From Bacillota bacterium (GTDB lineage Bacteria > Bacillota > Clostridia > Christensenellales > Aristaeellaceae): a stretch of 64,000 nucleotides of DNA. The notes beneath the pieces were generated by a model. The model saw only the letters and a program-made list of their open reading frames with translations. It did not search any database and was not told where the DNA came from. Each line of letters begins with the position of its first letter. The first letter of the stretch is position 1. Shown here one piece after another: positions 16,746-24,988 of the stretch. Both the position numbers and the translations under genes were made by a program. Location: NCBI GenBank assembly GCA_023425025.1, contig JAFADG010000008.1:110738-174737 (forward strand), written 5' to 3'.

Positions 16746-18095
16746 CTACTTGATGGTCAGCGTCGCCTGTACAATGGCAGGGTCTGTGGCGTAGGTATAG
16801 TTGACCTGCTCGCTGTCCGATATGCTGCAGAGCAGCGGCACGTTGTGGACGCCTTGTGTAAGACCGGTCAAATCGGCCGTCAGGGTGATGCCCGCGGCTT
16901 TCAGCTTGTCCAGCCAAAGCTTGGGGCCGCTGATGGTCACGCTGGCCTTTGTCTTGTCCAGGGAAAGGGAATAGCCATCCTGGAGGCCGACGGTTTCAAT
17001 GCGCAGGTTGTCAAAGGAGCGGTTGGACTGCACGGGCTCAATCTCCACCAGGACGGTGACCATGCTGGTGGACATATTGACGATTTCCACCGGCTGCACA
17101 AGCCTTACGCTTTTGGTAAAGCTTTCCGACACGCCGTTTAGGTCCACCGGCGATTCCAGATAGACATTTTCCATTTGGTTCAACGTTTCCGGACGGCCCG
17201 CGACAACGACCTGCGACGGTTTGACCGTTATGCTTTTGACCTGATATCCGGCGCTGGGCGTGCCTGTGGTGAGATTTTCCTGCAGCAGGTCAAGGGTCTT
17301 GGTCTCATACAGTGTTTGCGCGACATTTACATTCTTGATCAGCACCGATTCATTTGTTATATCGATCTGCTCCTGACCAATCTCATTGGTGGAAGCGTCT
17401 ACCAGCACAATGGGCACGCTGGATACAACAAGCCCAGCCCGTGCTGGCAAAATGCTCTGATCGTAAGCCGCTACCGCCCGGCTGACTTTGTTCACCAGGG
17501 ACGCCGGTCCGCTGATGGTCACCATGGGCGGGTCCACCGACGGATCCCCGCTGTAATAACCGTTGGGCGGATCGCCATCACGCACAACAGTTACGGGAAT
17601 GCGATATTTTACGCTGTAATCCTCCACCTCAAGCTGCAGGGTGTCGGGCACGATTTCCACTACGGAGCCGTACGTGCTGGAGGATGTCGCGGTAATCTTC
17701 ACTTCCTGCGTACCGGCAGACGTGATTTTCGTCAAGTCGACACGCACATTGTAGTTAGCGGCGGTCACATTGCCGTATTCCTTTTGCGGCACATCCACCT
17801 TCAGGCGGACCGTGGGATGCAGGCTGCTCAAGTCCGTTACCGGTATCAGGCCGTTTCTTTTCAGGCTTTCCAGGCCTGAGATGGTGACAGATACATCACT
17901 GAATGTTTTTTCCCTGGTCAGCGTCGGGTCCTGGGTAATCAGGCCCGTCCATAAGGCCACCGCCAGAAAAAGCGCCAGCAGCTTCCAGCCCAAATTGTGC
18001 CGGAGAATATGCCAAAACCACACGACGGCCGCTTTGCCGGCCTTTTCCGTGCGCCGGGGGGCATTATCCTGCCTCCGCTCCAGTTCGTTGCTCAC
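16746..18095 (-). CDS. cdaR: CdaR, YbbR-domain regulator of diadenylate cyclase
   Basis: A 449-residue protein with a single N-terminal transmembrane helix (LGWKLLALFLAVALWTGLIT) and several extracytoplasmic YbbR repeats, each starting with a VTISG or VxVxG beta pattern (for example DVSVTISGLESLKRNGL, MVTISGPASLVNK, SVTISGPKLWLDKL). In Firmicutes CdaR binds CdaA at the membrane and tunes c-di-AMP synthesis. The GTG at 18095 overlaps the cdaA stop as GTGA and has AAGGAGG seven bases upstream. The frame open to 18152 would lie inside cdaA. Confidence 0.92.
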   Translation of the reverse strand: MSNELERRQDNAPRRTEKAGKAAVVWFWHILRHNLGWKLLALFLAVALWTGLITQDPTLTREKTFSDVSVTISGLESLKRNGLIPVTDLSSLHPTVRLKVDVPQKEYGNVTAANYNVRVDLTKITSAGTQEVKITATSSSTYGSVVEIVPDTLQLEVEDYSVKYRIPVTVVRDGDPPNGYYSGDPSVDPPMVTISGPASLVNKVSRAVAAYDQSILPARAGLVVSSVPIVLVDASTNEIGQEQIDITNESVLIKNVNVAQTLYETKTLDLLQENLTTGTPSAGYQVKSITVKPSQVVVAGRPETLNQMENVYLESPVDLNGVSESFTKSVRLVQPVEIVNMSTSMVTVLVEIEPVQSNRSFDNLRIETVGLQDGYSLSLDKTKASVTISGPKLWLDKLKAAGITLTADLTGLTQGVHNVPLLCSISDSEQVNYTYATDPAIVQATLTIK

Positions 18096-18958
18096 TTGGC
18101 GCCCTCCTTCCGTTCCAGAGTACGCTTCGTTTTTTGTTTGATGGTATTCCACAGCCGGGCATGGGACTGCCGGTACATGGAACCCAATATCTGCTGCAGG
18201 TCGGCCGCGGCCAGATGCCGGGTCAGCTTGCCGGCCCTGGCCATGGAGATGATGCCCGTTTCTTCCGACACAATCAGCGCCACGGCATCGGTGGTTTCAC
18301 TGACGCCGATGGCCGCCCGGTGGCGCGTGCCCAGTTCCCGGCTGATGCCCTTGCCTTCACTGAGCGTCAATATGCAGGCGGCCGCCATGATCCGGCTGCC
18401 GCGGATCACCACCGCGCCGTCGTGCAAAGGGGTATTGGGTTCAAAGATATTTTCCAGCAGCGGGCAGGAGATCATGGAGTCGATGGGCGTACCCGTCTCA
18501 ATAATGTCCTTGATGCCCGTCTTTTGCTCGATTACGACCAGCGCGCCGACCCTGCGGCGGGAAAGATTGATCAGGCATTGACTGATTTCGGAGATAATGC
18601 GCCTGCTGTCGGTTTCATCGTCAGAATGCGCGCTGTCCAAAATGGCTCCGCGGCCAATCTGCTCCAGCGCTTTGCGCAATTCCGGCTGGAACAGAATCAC
18701 CAGCACCACCGCGCCGTTGTTGACAATATTGAGCAGCACCCAGTTCAGCGCCGTCAGCCCCAGCAGGTCGGAAACCCAGCTGGCCAGGATCAGCATGCCC
18801 AAACCTTTCAAAACAGCGCTGGCCCGTGTTTGGCGGGTCAGCATCAAAAGCTCGTACAAAAGGAATGCGACGATCAATATATCCAGAACATCTGTGATAC
18901 TGGGGCGGTTGAACACATTCCACAATATGTTTTTTGCTTGTTCCCACAATGCTGCCAA
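18092..18958 (-). CDS. cdaA: Diadenylate cyclase CdaA (DisA_N domain)
   Basis: A 288-residue membrane enzyme that makes cyclic di-AMP from two ATP. Three N-terminal helices (for example DILIVAFLLYELLML) precede the DAC domain with the catalytic DGA motif (LHDGAVVIRG, residues 180-182) and RHR (TRHRAAIG, 212-214). The start is TTG at 18958, preceded by GGGGGGA; other TTG codons follow within ten residues, so the exact start is open. It heads an operon of at least six overlapping genes. The usual downstream glmM is absent here. Confidence 0.93.
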   Translation of the reverse strand: MAALWEQAKNILWNVFNRPSITDVLDILIVAFLLYELLMLTRQTRASAVLKGLGMLILASWVSDLLGLTALNWVLLNIVNNGAVVLVILFQPELRKALEQIGRGAILDSAHSDDETDSRRIISEISQCLINLSRRRVGALVVIEQKTGIKDIIETGTPIDSMISCPLLENIFEPNTPLHDGAVVIRGSRIMAAACILTLSEGKGISRELGTRHRAAIGVSETTDAVALIVSEETGIISMARAGKLTRHLAAADLQQILGSMYRQSHARLWNTIKQKTKRTLERKEGAK

Positions 18959-19004
18959 GCCTGTGTCCCCCCACTTTCGTGCAGATATCCCCTTGATAAC
19001 TGTT

Positions 19005-19033
19005 ATTATACTACAGCAAGGCGGTTATATGAA
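19005..19033 (-). promoter_or_regulatory. Promoter of the cdaA operon
   Basis: On the minus strand TTCATA (19033-19028) and a perfect TATAAT (19010-19005) are 17 bases apart, about 50 bases before the cdaA start. The 240-base spacer to radC holds nothing else I can identify. Confidence 0.6.
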
Positions 19034-19249
19034 TCCCTTCCCATGAAAAACCAAACTTTTTCTGCAAAATCGGTTCCTCCATATAACGAACGGGAGCCGT
19101 GTTTTCTTCATACAGACGCGTATTTTGCCCAGCCTTCCTCCCGTTGCCTACAAACCGGGTTTCATGACGGATTTTCGGGAAAAAACATGACAAGCCAGAA
19201 AAAGGATGATACAATCGATTTGAATCGTTATAGTACACGGGAGGTTACC

Positions 19250-19987
19250 ATGGTGCACGAGGGTCACAGGCAGCGCTTGCGCGACCGCTTTTTGCAGGAA
19301 GGCCTTAATGGTTTTGCGCCCCATGAAGTGTTGGAGCTGCTGCTTTGTTACGCCATTCCCCAAAAGAATGTGAACCCCTTGGCCCATGCGCTGTTGGATC
19401 ACTTCGGCTCCCTGCACGGCGTTTTTGAGGCCACGCCGGAGCAGTTGATGCAGGTGGAGGGCATCGGCCCCTATGCAGCCGCTTTTTTGCACCTGATGCC
19501 GTCCCTTTTTCGCCGGATCGAGTTCAGCCGCATGGGACAAAAGCCTGTGCTGAAAAACAGAAAGGATGCGCTCAACTATTGCGCCAACCTGCTCTCCGGC
19601 CTGCATCTTGAGCATTTTTACCTGCTGGCGCTGGATGCGCAAATGCAGCTTTTAGGCGCGGTGCTTATCGGCAAGGGCAGCATCGCCGAGGTGCCGGCCT
19701 ACCCGCGCCTGGCGGTGGAGGCGGCCATAAAATACAATGCCCACAGCGTCATCCTCTGCCACAATCATCCGGGCGGCTCCACCCATCCCTCCGACGCGGA
19801 TCTGCAGATCACCTGCCGGCTCAGTGACGTATTGTCAGGTATCGATGTGCTGGTATTGGATCACATTATCGTTGCCGGCAGCAAAACGGGCAGCCTTACG
19901 CAGATGGGGTATATCAGCCACGACACACAGCCGGATACAAGGTTGGCGGCGGACAGCGCGTGCAAGCCTCCCTCGCCCGCAAAATGA
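19250..19987 (+). CDS. radC: RadC/YsxA-type JAB domain protein
   Basis: A 245-residue protein. The N-terminal UPF0758 helix-hairpin-helix region has the motif QVEGIGPYAAAFLHL, and a C-terminal MPN/JAMM-like domain has the metal-binding motif HNHPGGSTHPSDAD. The family was named for DNA repair but its enzymatic function is unproven; it is predicted to be a metal-dependent peptidase or nuclease. The ATG at 19250 has GGGAGG upstream and matches the usual N-terminus HEGHRQRLRDRF. The long in-frame extension upstream crosses cdaA on the other strand and is not coding. Confidence 0.9.
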   Translation: MVHEGHRQRLRDRFLQEGLNGFAPHEVLELLLCYAIPQKNVNPLAHALLDHFGSLHGVFEATPEQLMQVEGIGPYAAAFLHLMPSLFRRIEFSRMGQKPVLKNRKDALNYCANLLSGLHLEHFYLLALDAQMQLLGAVLIGKGSIAEVPAYPRLAVEAAIKYNAHSVILCHNHPGGSTHPSDADLQITCRLSDVLSGIDVLVLDHIIVAGSKTGSLTQMGYISHDTQPDTRLAADSACKPPSPAK

Positions 19988-20014
19988 TTTGAACAAAAGG
20001 ATTGAAAACGGTAC

Positions 20015-20644
20015 ATGAAGAATACGAAAAGAAAACCGCGTACCCTATTTCGCAGGCTTTGTTTTCTCGCCGCATTGCTGCTGTCCCTTGGCATACTGTG
20101 CTATGGCGCTTTAATAGCCTATGTGTGTTACCAGGAGGTGCATGTGCCCGTGAGCGCAGAAAAAGCCGACGCCATCATCGTACTGGGCGCACAGGTGCAG
20201 CCCAGCGGCGAGCCCTCCCTGCAGCTGGCCTGGCGGCTGGAGGCGGCGCTGAAAGAGTATAATGAAAACCCGTCCGTCATCGTCGTCAGCGGCGGCCAGG
20301 GCGGCAACGAGCCCCGCCCCGAGGGGGAGGTTATGCGGGACTGGCTGCTGGAACGCGGCGTTGTGCCCGAAATGATCCTGACCGACAACACTTCCGGCAG
20401 CACCAGGGAAAACCTCCTTAACGCCGCCGAGCTCTTAAAGGGCAGAAATGTAAGCCTTGTGCGGGTCGTCACCAGCGACTATCACCTGCCCCGGGCCTTG
20501 GCCATCGCCAGGGACGAAGGATTCCAGGCGATCGGAACCGGCAGCCCCTGCAAACAGGAATACTGGGCCCAGAACCACTTTCGCGAAGCGCTGGCCTGGG
20601 TAAAATACTGGGGCCAAAAATACCTGCGTCTGCCGCTGGAATAA
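20015..20644 (+). CDS. YdcF/SanA-like DUF218 membrane protein
   Basis: A 209-residue protein with an N-terminal membrane helix (LCFLAALLLSLGILCYGALIAYVCY) and a DUF218 Rossmann-like domain. The domain shows ADAIIVLGAQV, VVSGGQGGNEPRPEGEVMRDWL, STRENLLNAAELL and VVTSDYHLPRALAIA. Family members (SanA, YdcF, ElyC) act at the envelope and have been linked to vancomycin tolerance and lipid-carrier metabolism. YdcF binds SAM in vitro. It lies between radC and rsmG, 19 bases before rsmG, and is probably cotranscribed with it. Confidence 0.87.
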   Translation: MKNTKRKPRTLFRRLCFLAALLLSLGILCYGALIAYVCYQEVHVPVSAEKADAIIVLGAQVQPSGEPSLQLAWRLEAALKEYNENPSVIVVSGGQGGNEPRPEGEVMRDWLLERGVVPEMILTDNTSGSTRENLLNAAELLKGRNVSLVRVVTSDYHLPRALAIARDEGFQAIGTGSPCKQEYWAQNHFREALAWVKYWGQKYLRLPLE

Positions 20645-20663
20645 CGCATACAAGGAGCAATCG

Positions 20664-21398
20664 ATGTCTTCTTTGACGGATAGTATCTACGCCCGCTGTC
20701 AGGCGGCGGGCATTCCTCTCGATCTTATAGCGGCGGACAAGCTTGCCGCCTATCACCGGCTGCTGCTGGAATGGAACCAGCGGATGGATCTGACCGCCAT
20801 CCTGGAAGAATCTGAAATGCTTGATCGCCACTATATCGACTCCCTGTCTCCGCTTGCCGTCGGCGGCTTGATTTTCGCGGGGATAAGGGCCATCGACGTG
20901 GGCAGCGGCGCCGGCTTCCCCGGCCTGCCCATCGCCATCGCCCGGCCGGATGTCAGCATGACGCTGCTGGACGCCCAGCAAAAGCGGGTCCGCTTTTTGC
21001 AGGAGGTCATCACAAAGCTTGACCTTTCCAACGTAACGGCCCTGCACGGCCGGTCCGAGGATACGGCCCATTTGCCGGACCATCGGGAAAGCTACGATCT
21101 GGCCCTGGCCAGGGCCGTCGCCTCCCTGCCTGCGCTGATGGAACTGCTGCTGCCCTTTGTGCGCCCAACCGGCCGCGCCCTGTGCTGGAAAGGCCCGGCA
21201 GTGCTTGCGGAAATGGATGCCGGGCAAAAGGCCGCAAAACTGCTGGGCGGTACGCTGGAAGAACCTGTCGCGACCCCCATTCCGGGCCGGGATTGGCACC
21301 ATTTGCTCCTCCCCTGCAAAAAAGTTGGAAAAACCCTTCGACAGTATCCACGCAAAGCCGGCACGCCGGGCCGCGAGCCGTTGGGAACCTGCGGGTAA
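20664..21398 (+). CDS. rsmG: 16S rRNA m7G527 methyltransferase RsmG
   Basis: A 244-residue SAM-dependent methylase of the GidB family that modifies G527 of 16S rRNA. The SAM loop is AIDVGSGAGFPGLPIAIA; LLDAQQKRVRFLQEV, HGRSEDTAH and LARAVASLPALMELLLPFV are family hallmarks. AAGGAG lies eight bases upstream of the ATG. It sits next to a noc-like parB gene, as in Bacillus near the origin of replication, and is closed by a strong terminator 50 bases downstream. Confidence 0.95.
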   Translation: MSSLTDSIYARCQAAGIPLDLIAADKLAAYHRLLLEWNQRMDLTAILEESEMLDRHYIDSLSPLAVGGLIFAGIRAIDVGSGAGFPGLPIAIARPDVSMTLLDAQQKRVRFLQEVITKLDLSNVTALHGRSEDTAHLPDHRESYDLALARAVASLPALMELLLPFVRPTGRALCWKGPAVLAEMDAGQKAAKLLGGTLEEPVATPIPGRDWHHLLLPCKKVGKTLRQYPRKAGTPGREPLGTCG

Positions 21399-21445
21399 GC
21401 CGCGGCCTTTCGACACAGAACCTTCGCACACAACACAATATGCTG

Positions 21446-21502
21446 CTTCCTGCCCCGATTTGTGACGAACGAATATTCGTATCATCGGGCAGGAATTTTT
21501 TT
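21446..21502 (+). terminator. Terminator after rsmG
   Basis: TTCCTGCCC (21447-21455) pairs with GGGCAGGAA (21487-21495), followed by seven T. The loop contains ACGAATATTCGT, a 12-base palindrome. Confidence 0.75.
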
Positions 21503-21641
21503 GATCCGAAAGAATACTATTTATCGAACGCGGCGGCGGGACCGGGAGTCAGGGGGAGGACGACCGCCCTGTCCGCCGCGCTCGACCTTGCGCATTTCTT
21601 GCCAAAGAGGTTCTCCAATCCTTCGGGAGGGAGCGGATATC

Positions 21642-22472
21642 ATGCAGACATATCATTCGGCCTCCGTTCATACCGCCTGCCGCCAGGTGTGCTGGCTGCC
21701 CCTTTGCAATATCATTCCAAATCCGGATCAGCCCCGCCGGGAGTTTTCCGAAGCGGCACTGAACGAACTGGCCAACTCCATCCGCCAGTTCGGTCTTTTG
21801 CAGCCCATTACCGTTCGGGAAAACGGCGGCGGCCAATATGAAATCATCATGGGCGAGCGGCGTTTCCGCGCCTGTCAGCTGCTGGGCCAAACCCACATCG
21901 ATGCCATCGTCCTGCCGGCCACCGGCCGGGAGAGCGCCATGATGGCGCTGGTGGAAAACCTGCAGCGGGAGGATCTGCACTTTTTCGAAGAGGCGGAAGC
22001 CTTCGCTTCCCTGATCGACAATTATCAAATGACGCAGGACGAGCTGTCCCGGCGCTTGGGCAAATCCGCCTGCACCGTTGCCAACAAGCTGCGCCTTTTG
22101 CGCCTGGACCCGGAGCTTCGGGCCCTGATTTTTGAGGAGAACTTGTCCGAACGCCACGCCAGGGCACTTTTGCGCCTGCCGGACGGGCCGGGGCGCATAC
22201 GCATTGCCAGGCAGGCCGCCAGCGCCAACCTGACCGTTCGGGAAACGGAAGCCATGGTGGAGCGCGCCATGGCCCGCCTGCCCGTTCCCCCGCCCCCTCA
22301 CCGGCGTCTGATCTCCCTGGTACGGGACCACAGGCTGTACATGAACGCCATCAAGGGCATTGTGACGCAAATGCAGGAAACGGGCATCCCCGCGGAATAC
22401 AGCGTCATGGAATACGGCGAATCCATTGAGCTGCGCATCGTAATGCCCAAGCGCAAGCGGCAGTCAAGTTAA
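21642..22472 (+). CDS. noc: ParB/Noc-like DNA-binding protein
   Basis: A 276-residue ParB-family protein. The N-terminal CTPase/ParB domain shows IIPNPDQPRREFSE, then GLLQPITVRENGGGQYEIIMGERRFRA (the C-motif and GERRxRA). The helix-turn-helix region is YQMTQDELSRRLGKSACTVANKLRLLRL, followed by LSERHARALLRL. Being directly after rsmG suggests Noc, the nucleoid occlusion paralogue, but a soj gene is not present and no parS or Noc-binding site is obvious nearby. GGGAGG lies about 11 bases before the ATG. The longer frame from 21462 runs through the terminator. Confidence 0.85.
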   Translation: MQTYHSASVHTACRQVCWLPLCNIIPNPDQPRREFSEAALNELANSIRQFGLLQPITVRENGGGQYEIIMGERRFRACQLLGQTHIDAIVLPATGRESAMMALVENLQREDLHFFEEAEAFASLIDNYQMTQDELSRRLGKSACTVANKLRLLRLDPELRALIFEENLSERHARALLRLPDGPGRIRIARQAASANLTVRETEAMVERAMARLPVPPPPHRRLISLVRDHRLYMNAIKGIVTQMQETGIPAEYSVMEYGESIELRIVMPKRKRQSS

Positions 22473-22515
22473 ATATGTTCTGTGAGCCCTTGCCCAAAGG
22501 GCTTTGCATAGATCA

Positions 22516-22548
22516 GCGGCCGGCTGCGTAAGCTTCGCAGCCGGCCGC
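22516..22548. terminator. Terminator between convergent noc and lysin genes
   Basis: A perfect 13-bp GC-rich stem (GCGGCCGGCTGCG at 22516-22528 with 22536-22548) has a TAAGCTT loop and is followed by a T-rich stretch ending at 22562. Confidence 0.75.
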
Positions 22549-22565
22549 CGTGTTGCTTTTTCCAT

Positions 22566-23354
22566 TTATCCGTTCTGCGCCTGGGGCGGATGCTGGATGG
22601 TGGCATCGGGATACGTTTGCAAAAATTCCCTGGCCGCGTCCAGCGTGAGATTGGGAATCAAAACCGAATAGCGGCTTTCCTCAGCCGGCGTCTCGCCGTT
22701 CAATTCCTCCCAGGTCTCGGCGCCAATGATGCCGTCAGGCGTAAGCCCCTTGGCCTTCTGGAAAGCAATTACGGCATTTTGCGTCTCTGTTCCAAAAATG
22801 CCGTCCGCGCCGTACAGGCTCAGCGGAAAACCATGGGCAATCAGGCGCAGCTGGGCTTCCGTCACCCAGTAGCCGACGCTTCCCTTTTTCAAAACAGGCA
22901 GCGGCTGGGAGGGCGGCACCTCCGGCTGCTGGCCGGTATAGTCCACACCCGTCAGCCGGGCGGCATAGGGCCAGCCGGAGACGCTGCTCTTGGCCATGCC
23001 GGACTGAACGGACTTGGCCTCAATCACTTCGCCGCCGCCGATATACAGGCCGACATGATAAAAGTCGCCCAGCCCGTCTGATTTATAGGCGGCAGGCTCC
23101 TTGCCGCTTTTGCGCCAGCGGAAGACCGCCATGCCCGGCACAAGCGTCATGCTTTCCATTTTTCCTTTTTCTGTGGTATACTTCCGCCACATGGTATTGC
23201 TGCCGTGATACATATAGCCGCCCAGTTTCCGAAAGGCATAGGTAAACGCACCGCTGCAGTCCACGACCCCTTCCCGTGCGGCTCCCCATTGATATTTCCA
23301 TTTTTCCTGGAGCATGGTTTTGAATATATCGATCAGCTGATATGGCTGTATCAT
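22566..23354 (-). CDS. NlpC/P60 cysteine peptidase with peptidoglycan-binding domain
   Basis: A 262-residue hydrolase of cell-wall peptides. The N-terminal NlpC/P60 domain has the catalytic cysteine in EGVVDCSGAFTYAF and the histidine in DFYHVGLYIGGGEVIEA. A proline-rich linker (PEVPPSQPLPVL) leads to a PG_binding_1 domain (YGADGIFGTETQNAVIAFQKAKGLTPDGIIGAETW). No signal peptide is visible, which is typical of endolysins encoded by prophages or gene-transfer-like modules. GGGAGTG precedes the ATG at 23354; upstream residues in frame are not supported. No phage genes flank it. Confidence 0.88.
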   Translation of the reverse strand: MIQPYQLIDIFKTMLQEKWKYQWGAAREGVVDCSGAFTYAFRKLGGYMYHGSNTMWRKYTTEKGKMESMTLVPGMAVFRWRKSGKEPAAYKSDGLGDFYHVGLYIGGGEVIEAKSVQSGMAKSSVSGWPYAARLTGVDYTGQQPEVPPSQPLPVLKKGSVGYWVTEAQLRLIAHGFPLSLYGADGIFGTETQNAVIAFQKAKGLTPDGIIGAETWEELNGETPAEESRYSVLIPNLTLDAAREFLQTYPDATIQHPPQAQNG

Positions 23355-23427
23355 GGTCTCACTCCCAGTCTTTTTCGAGGCATCCCATACCAGCGTATGA
23401 CAGCCTCCATGACATGGTTCACACGCC

Positions 23428-23460
23428 AAAAGCCCCGCCGAATCTCTTCAGCGGGGCTTT
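23428..23460 (-). terminator. Terminator of the catalase operon
   Basis: On the minus strand AAAGCCCCGC (23460-23451) pairs with GCGGGGCTTT (23438-23429) across a 12-base loop, and the T-run continues at 23428. It lies 18 bases after the dioxygenase stop. Confidence 0.85.
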
Positions 23461-23477
23461 GCCTGTTTTGCCGCGTG

Positions 23478-24254
23478 TTACAGTGTATCGCCGATCAGGT
23501 ACCCCGTCATGGACATGGACCCCATCAGGCAGCTTTCATTAAAGACCTGCACCTTTTCATGGGGGCCGGCCGCCCCCAGCACATACAGCAGGGGGTAAAA
23601 ATGATCCGGCGTGTAGAAGGCGTACCGGGCGGATGAGCCGGCCTTTTCATAATGCACCACATCCGCATGGTTTCCGCTCACGATATGATCCCTAATGTAC
23701 GCGTCAAACTCCACTGCCCAGGGAAAGCCGCCTTCCCTGTCCCAATCCAGCAGCGCCAGGTTGTGCACCACATTGCCGCTGCCCAAAATCAATACGCCTT
23801 CGCCGCGAAGAGGGGCAAGCGCCTGGCCCAACGCGTAGTGCGCGGCCGCCGGCGCCAACAGATCGACGCTCAGCTGATAGACCGGAATATCGGCGTTTGG
23901 ATACATGCGGCACAGCACGGACCAGGCGCCATGGTCAAAGCCCCATTCGTTGTCGATGGTCACAGCGCAAGAAAGCATCTGTGCCGTTCGTTTTGCCAGC
24001 TCAGGCGCGCCGGGGGCCGGGTACTTCACTTTGTACAGCTGCTCCGGAAAGCCATACATATCATAAATGATCCTGGGCCTTGAAGTATCATGGGTCCTTG
24101 TGCCCCGGGTATACCAGTGCGCGGATATGCAAAGGATGGCCCTGGGTTTTTCAATCTGCCCGGGCAGCTTTTCCCATGCCGCGGTGAACGCGTTGTTTTC
24201 CACCGCGTTCATGGGCGAGCCATGCCCCACAAATAATACCGGCATCCGTGACAT
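23478..24254 (-). CDS. ygiD: 4,5-DOPA dioxygenase extradiol-type protein (DODA/YgiD)
   Basis: A 258-residue class III extradiol dioxygenase of the LigB superfamily. Metal-ligand histidines are visible in FVGHGSPMNAVE and CISAHWYTRGT, and GFDHGAWSVL and HFYPLLYVLGA are family hallmarks. YgiD and plant DODA open catechol rings of L-DOPA-like substrates with Fe(II) or Zn(II); the natural bacterial substrate is unclear. An O2-dependent enzyme in a presumed anaerobe is notable, but it sits in the catalase operon, three bases after the YbaN-like gene, which suggests an oxygen or peroxide-related role. Confidence 0.9.
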   Translation of the reverse strand: MSRMPVLFVGHGSPMNAVENNAFTAAWEKLPGQIEKPRAILCISAHWYTRGTRTHDTSRPRIIYDMYGFPEQLYKVKYPAPGAPELAKRTAQMLSCAVTIDNEWGFDHGAWSVLCRMYPNADIPVYQLSVDLLAPAAAHYALGQALAPLRGEGVLILGSGNVVHNLALLDWDREGGFPWAVEFDAYIRDHIVSGNHADVVHYEKAGSSARYAFYTPDHFYPLLYVLGAAGPHEKVQVFNESCLMGSMSMTGYLIGDTL

Positions 24255-24257
24255 GCC

Positions 24258-24680
24258 TCAAACCTCCTTGCCGCTTTGTTCGCGCTGCGGCGAATCCGAA
24301 ACGGAACGGTCTTCCCCCGTTCTTTTTGCTGTCTTGATCAAAAGCAGATGGCATGTGACGGCGGCCCCGATGATGGGAAACGCAATGTATGCCCAGGTCT
24401 TTTGCATGGCATAGGCACCTGCGGCCAGCAATGCCCACAGCGTTGCGATGGCCTGCACTTTTCTGCCTATGCTCACCCCCTGCCCTGTTTTGTAGTGCTG
24501 TATAAAAGGGCCGAAGAGCGGGCTTTTGAGCAGGAAACGGTACGCCTTTTCCGATGAACCGGAAAAGCAGGCGGCTGCCAGCAGCAAAAACGGCGTTGTG
24601 GGCAGCACAGGCAAAACGATGCCCACCGCGCCCAAAGCCACCAGCAGCCAGCCAAGGCAGAGCAGAAGCTTCTTCTTCAT
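24258..24680 (-). CDS. DUF454 (YbaN-like) inner-membrane protein
   Basis: A 140-residue protein with three to four hydrophobic segments and the family signature LGWLLVALGAVGIVLPVLPTTPFLLLAAACF near the N-terminus. Function is unknown; a Bradyrhizobium homologue has been tied to haem-uptake loci. The ATG at 24680 (MKKKLLL) matches family starts and has GGAAGGA upstream. An ATG at 24704 that shares its base with the previous TGA is a coupled alternative. It lies between DUF4491 and the dioxygenase in the catalase operon. Confidence 0.82.
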   Translation of the reverse strand: MKKKLLLCLGWLLVALGAVGIVLPVLPTTPFLLLAAACFSGSSEKAYRFLLKSPLFGPFIQHYKTGQGVSIGRKVQAIATLWALLAAGAYAMQKTWAYIAFPIIGAAVTCHLLLIKTAKRTGEDRSVSDSPQREQSGKEV

Positions 24681-24703
24681 CAGGTCGTGCTTTCCTTCCG
24701 GCA

Positions 24704-24988
24704 TCAAAATCTTCGCGGGTTTTTCGGGAACCAGCCTTTGCGCACCCTCTCCTCCTGTTCAAACAGCTCGCGGATGCTCCAAAGAAAGGAGAACCCCAAC
24801 ACCGCCAGCAGGGCGGAAACCACAGTGGAGGCAACGAAAAGGGATACGGCGGCGCAAATCAGGCCGAGCACCAGAAAGACAGGCCAGATTGCTTTGCCGA
24901 AGTGGTACTCGCCATGGATGACCACAGGGTGCAAAAGACCGATGATCACAAACGCCCCCGCGCCGATGAGGATGCCTTCAACCGTCAT
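24704..24988 (-). CDS. DUF4491 small membrane protein
   Basis: A 94-residue protein with two to three membrane helices (ILIGAGAFVIIGLLHPVVI and AIWPVFLVLGLICAAVSLFVA). The pattern HPVVIHGEYHFGKAIWPVFL is the DUF4491 signature. Function is unknown. Its ATG overlaps the katA stop as ATGA, and its own stop overlaps a possible start of the next gene, so translation of all four genes appears coupled. Confidence 0.8.
   Translation of the reverse strand: MTVEGILIGAGAFVIIGLLHPVVIHGEYHFGKAIWPVFLVLGLICAAVSLFVASTVVSALLAVLGFSFLWSIRELFEQEERVRKGWFPKNPRRF

Noticed and set aside
18134..19249. N-terminal extension of the RadC frame
   Set aside because: It would run antisense through cdaA and shows no homology before the family start at HEGHRQRLRDRF.
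21460..21482. CGAACGAATATTCG as a LexA (SOS) box
   Set aside because: It differs from the CGAAC-N4-GTTCG consensus by one base and lies in the loop of the rsmG terminator, with no DNA-damage gene downstream.
21399..22565. parS or Noc-binding sites beside the noc-like gene
   Set aside because: No TGTTTCACGTGAAACA-like or ATTTCCCGGGAAAT-like sequence is present in the flanks.
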